Below, piece by piece: positions 4,888 to 5,597 of a stretch of DNA of 5,597 nucleotides. The first letter of the stretch is position 1; every line of letters starts with the position of its first letter. The notes beneath the pieces were generated by a model. The model was given only the letters and a program-made list of their open reading frames with translations, searched no databases and was not told the DNA's origin. The position numbers and the translations under genes are program-made. Location of the stretch: positions 1-5,597 of the forward strand of contig CAZCBJ010000242.1 of assembly GCA_964496705.1 (NCBI GenBank), written 5' to 3'. The DNA comes from CAZCBJ01 sp964496705. GTDB taxonomy: Bacteria > Chloroflexota > Anaerolineae > Anaerolineales > Anaerolineaceae.

Positions 4888-5597
4888 TTAGGTGCCTTCT
4901 TGCCAGGAGCTGAGATAGGCGACCTGTTCGGCAGTCAGCGTGTCAATCGCCACGCCCATCGCGTCCAACTTGATGCGCGCGATCTGGCGGTCAATCTCCT
5001 CCGGCACGCTGTACACTTTCTTTTCCAGCTTGTCGGAATTCTTGACCATGTATTCGGCGCTGAGCGCCTGATTGGCAAAGGACATGTCCATCACGCTGGC
5101 CGGGTGACCCTCGGCTGAAGCAAGGTTAATCAGACGCCCCTCGCCCAGCAGGAAGATCGAGCGACCGTCTTTGAGCTCGTACTGCTCCACGAAGGGGCGC
5201 ACCAGGTTTTTCTGGCGGGACATTTCTTCCAGCGCAGGGATGTTGATCTCAACGTTAAAGTGACCTGAATTGGCGACGATTGCGCCGTCTTTCATCACTT
5301 CGAAGTGAGCGCGGTCGAGCACGTTCAGGTCGCCGGTCACGGTGACGAAAATATCGCCGGCTTTGGCGGCCTCAGCCATGGGCATGACGCGGAAGCCGTC
5401 CATGACCGCCTCGAGGGCGGGCATGGGATCCACCTCGGTGACGATCACGTTGGCGCCCATGCCGCGCGCGCGCATCGCCAATCCGCGTCCGCACCAGCCG
5501 TAACCAGCCACCACGAAGGTGCGCCCGGCGAGCAGGATGTTGGTGGCGCGGATCACACCGTCAATGGTGGATTGGCCGGTGCCGTAGCGGTTATCGA
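4888..5597 (-). CDS. ahcY: S-adenosylhomocysteine hydrolase, C-terminal part (runs off the window)
   Basis: The enzyme reversibly splits S-adenosylhomocysteine into adenosine and homocysteine with bound NAD, relieving methyltransferase inhibition and feeding methionine recycling. About 235 C-terminal residues are visible. The frame stays open to the right edge, so the GTG codon at 5556 is internal and the true start is outside. The visible part begins with DNRYGTGQSTIDGVIRATN, a family hallmark. Next comes the NAD-binding Rossmann motif VVAGYGWCGRG with the acidic residue of TEVDP after the second strand, then VTVTGDLNVL and the NSGHFNVEI motif. The protein ends AYLSSWQEGT and lacks the KPDHYRY-type tail of the eukaryotic and proteobacterial enzymes, as in the archaeal/Thermotoga-like branch. 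The lipoprotein gene follows 102 bases downstream on the same strand. Confidence 0.96.
   Translation of the reverse strand, partial: DNRYGTGQSTIDGVIRATNILLAGRTFVVAGYGWCGRGLAMRARGMGANVIVTEVDPMPALEAVMDGFRVMPMAEAAKAGDIFVTVTGDLNVLDRAHFEVMKDGAIVANSGHFNVEINIPALEEMSRQKNLVRPFVEQYELKDGRSIFLLGEGRLINLASAEGHPASVMDMSFANQALSAEYMVKNSDKLEKKVYSVPEEIDRQIARIKLDAMGVAIDTLTAEQVAYLSSWQEGT

Noticed and set aside
4505..5118. Open frames on the + strand over the lipoprotein and the ahcY end
   Set aside because: Their Gly/Val/Trp-rich translations are the complement of the Thr/Pro linker, with no ribosome binding sites or recognisable domains.

Overview
The window is ordinary chromosomal, GC-rich bacterial DNA with six protein genes and no sign of phage, transposon, CRISPR, rRNA or tRNA. 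The organism cannot be named with certainty. The best guess is a member of the Chloroflexota (Anaerolineae-like). This rests on the Thr-Pro-rich lipoprotein linker, common in exported proteins of that group, and on an S-adenosylhomocysteine hydrolase of the 'NRYGTGQS' type shared with archaea, Thermotoga and similar lineages.

Left part, + strand (1-2895): an extended -10 promoter drives rpsO (ribosomal protein S15). A 208-base spacer with two clear stem-loops follows, then pnp (polynucleotide phosphorylase, PNPase), closed by a strong intrinsic terminator. rpsO-pnp is a classic conserved pair. In E. coli both genes are autoregulated through their leaders: S15 binds its own mRNA, and RNase III plus PNPase act on the pnp leader. 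Both leaders here hold foldable RNA elements in the matching places.

Middle part, - strand (2894-4055): a two-gene unit reads towards pnp. A SnoaL/SgcJ-like (NTF2-fold) protein is followed, with an ATGA overlap, by a uridine-kinase-like P-loop kinase. The kinase stop codon lies in the U-tract of the pnp terminator, and that hairpin also looks usable on the - strand, so the convergent genes probably share it. An own promoter lies upstream of the SnoaL-like gene.

Right part, - strand (4034-5597): the 3' portion of ahcY (S-adenosylhomocysteine hydrolase) runs off the right edge. Downstream of it is a lipoprotein gene with a Thr/Pro linker and an eight-cysteine outer domain, closed by its own terminator. 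The 102-base gap between the two holds several overlapping inverted repeats that could form mutually exclusive hairpins next to the lipoprotein ribosome binding site.

No gene-free stretch exceeds 300 bases. I see no convincing new multi-gene system. The observations most worth testing are the RNA structures in the rpsO leader, the pnp leader and the ahcY-lipoprotein gap. All foldings were judged by eye.
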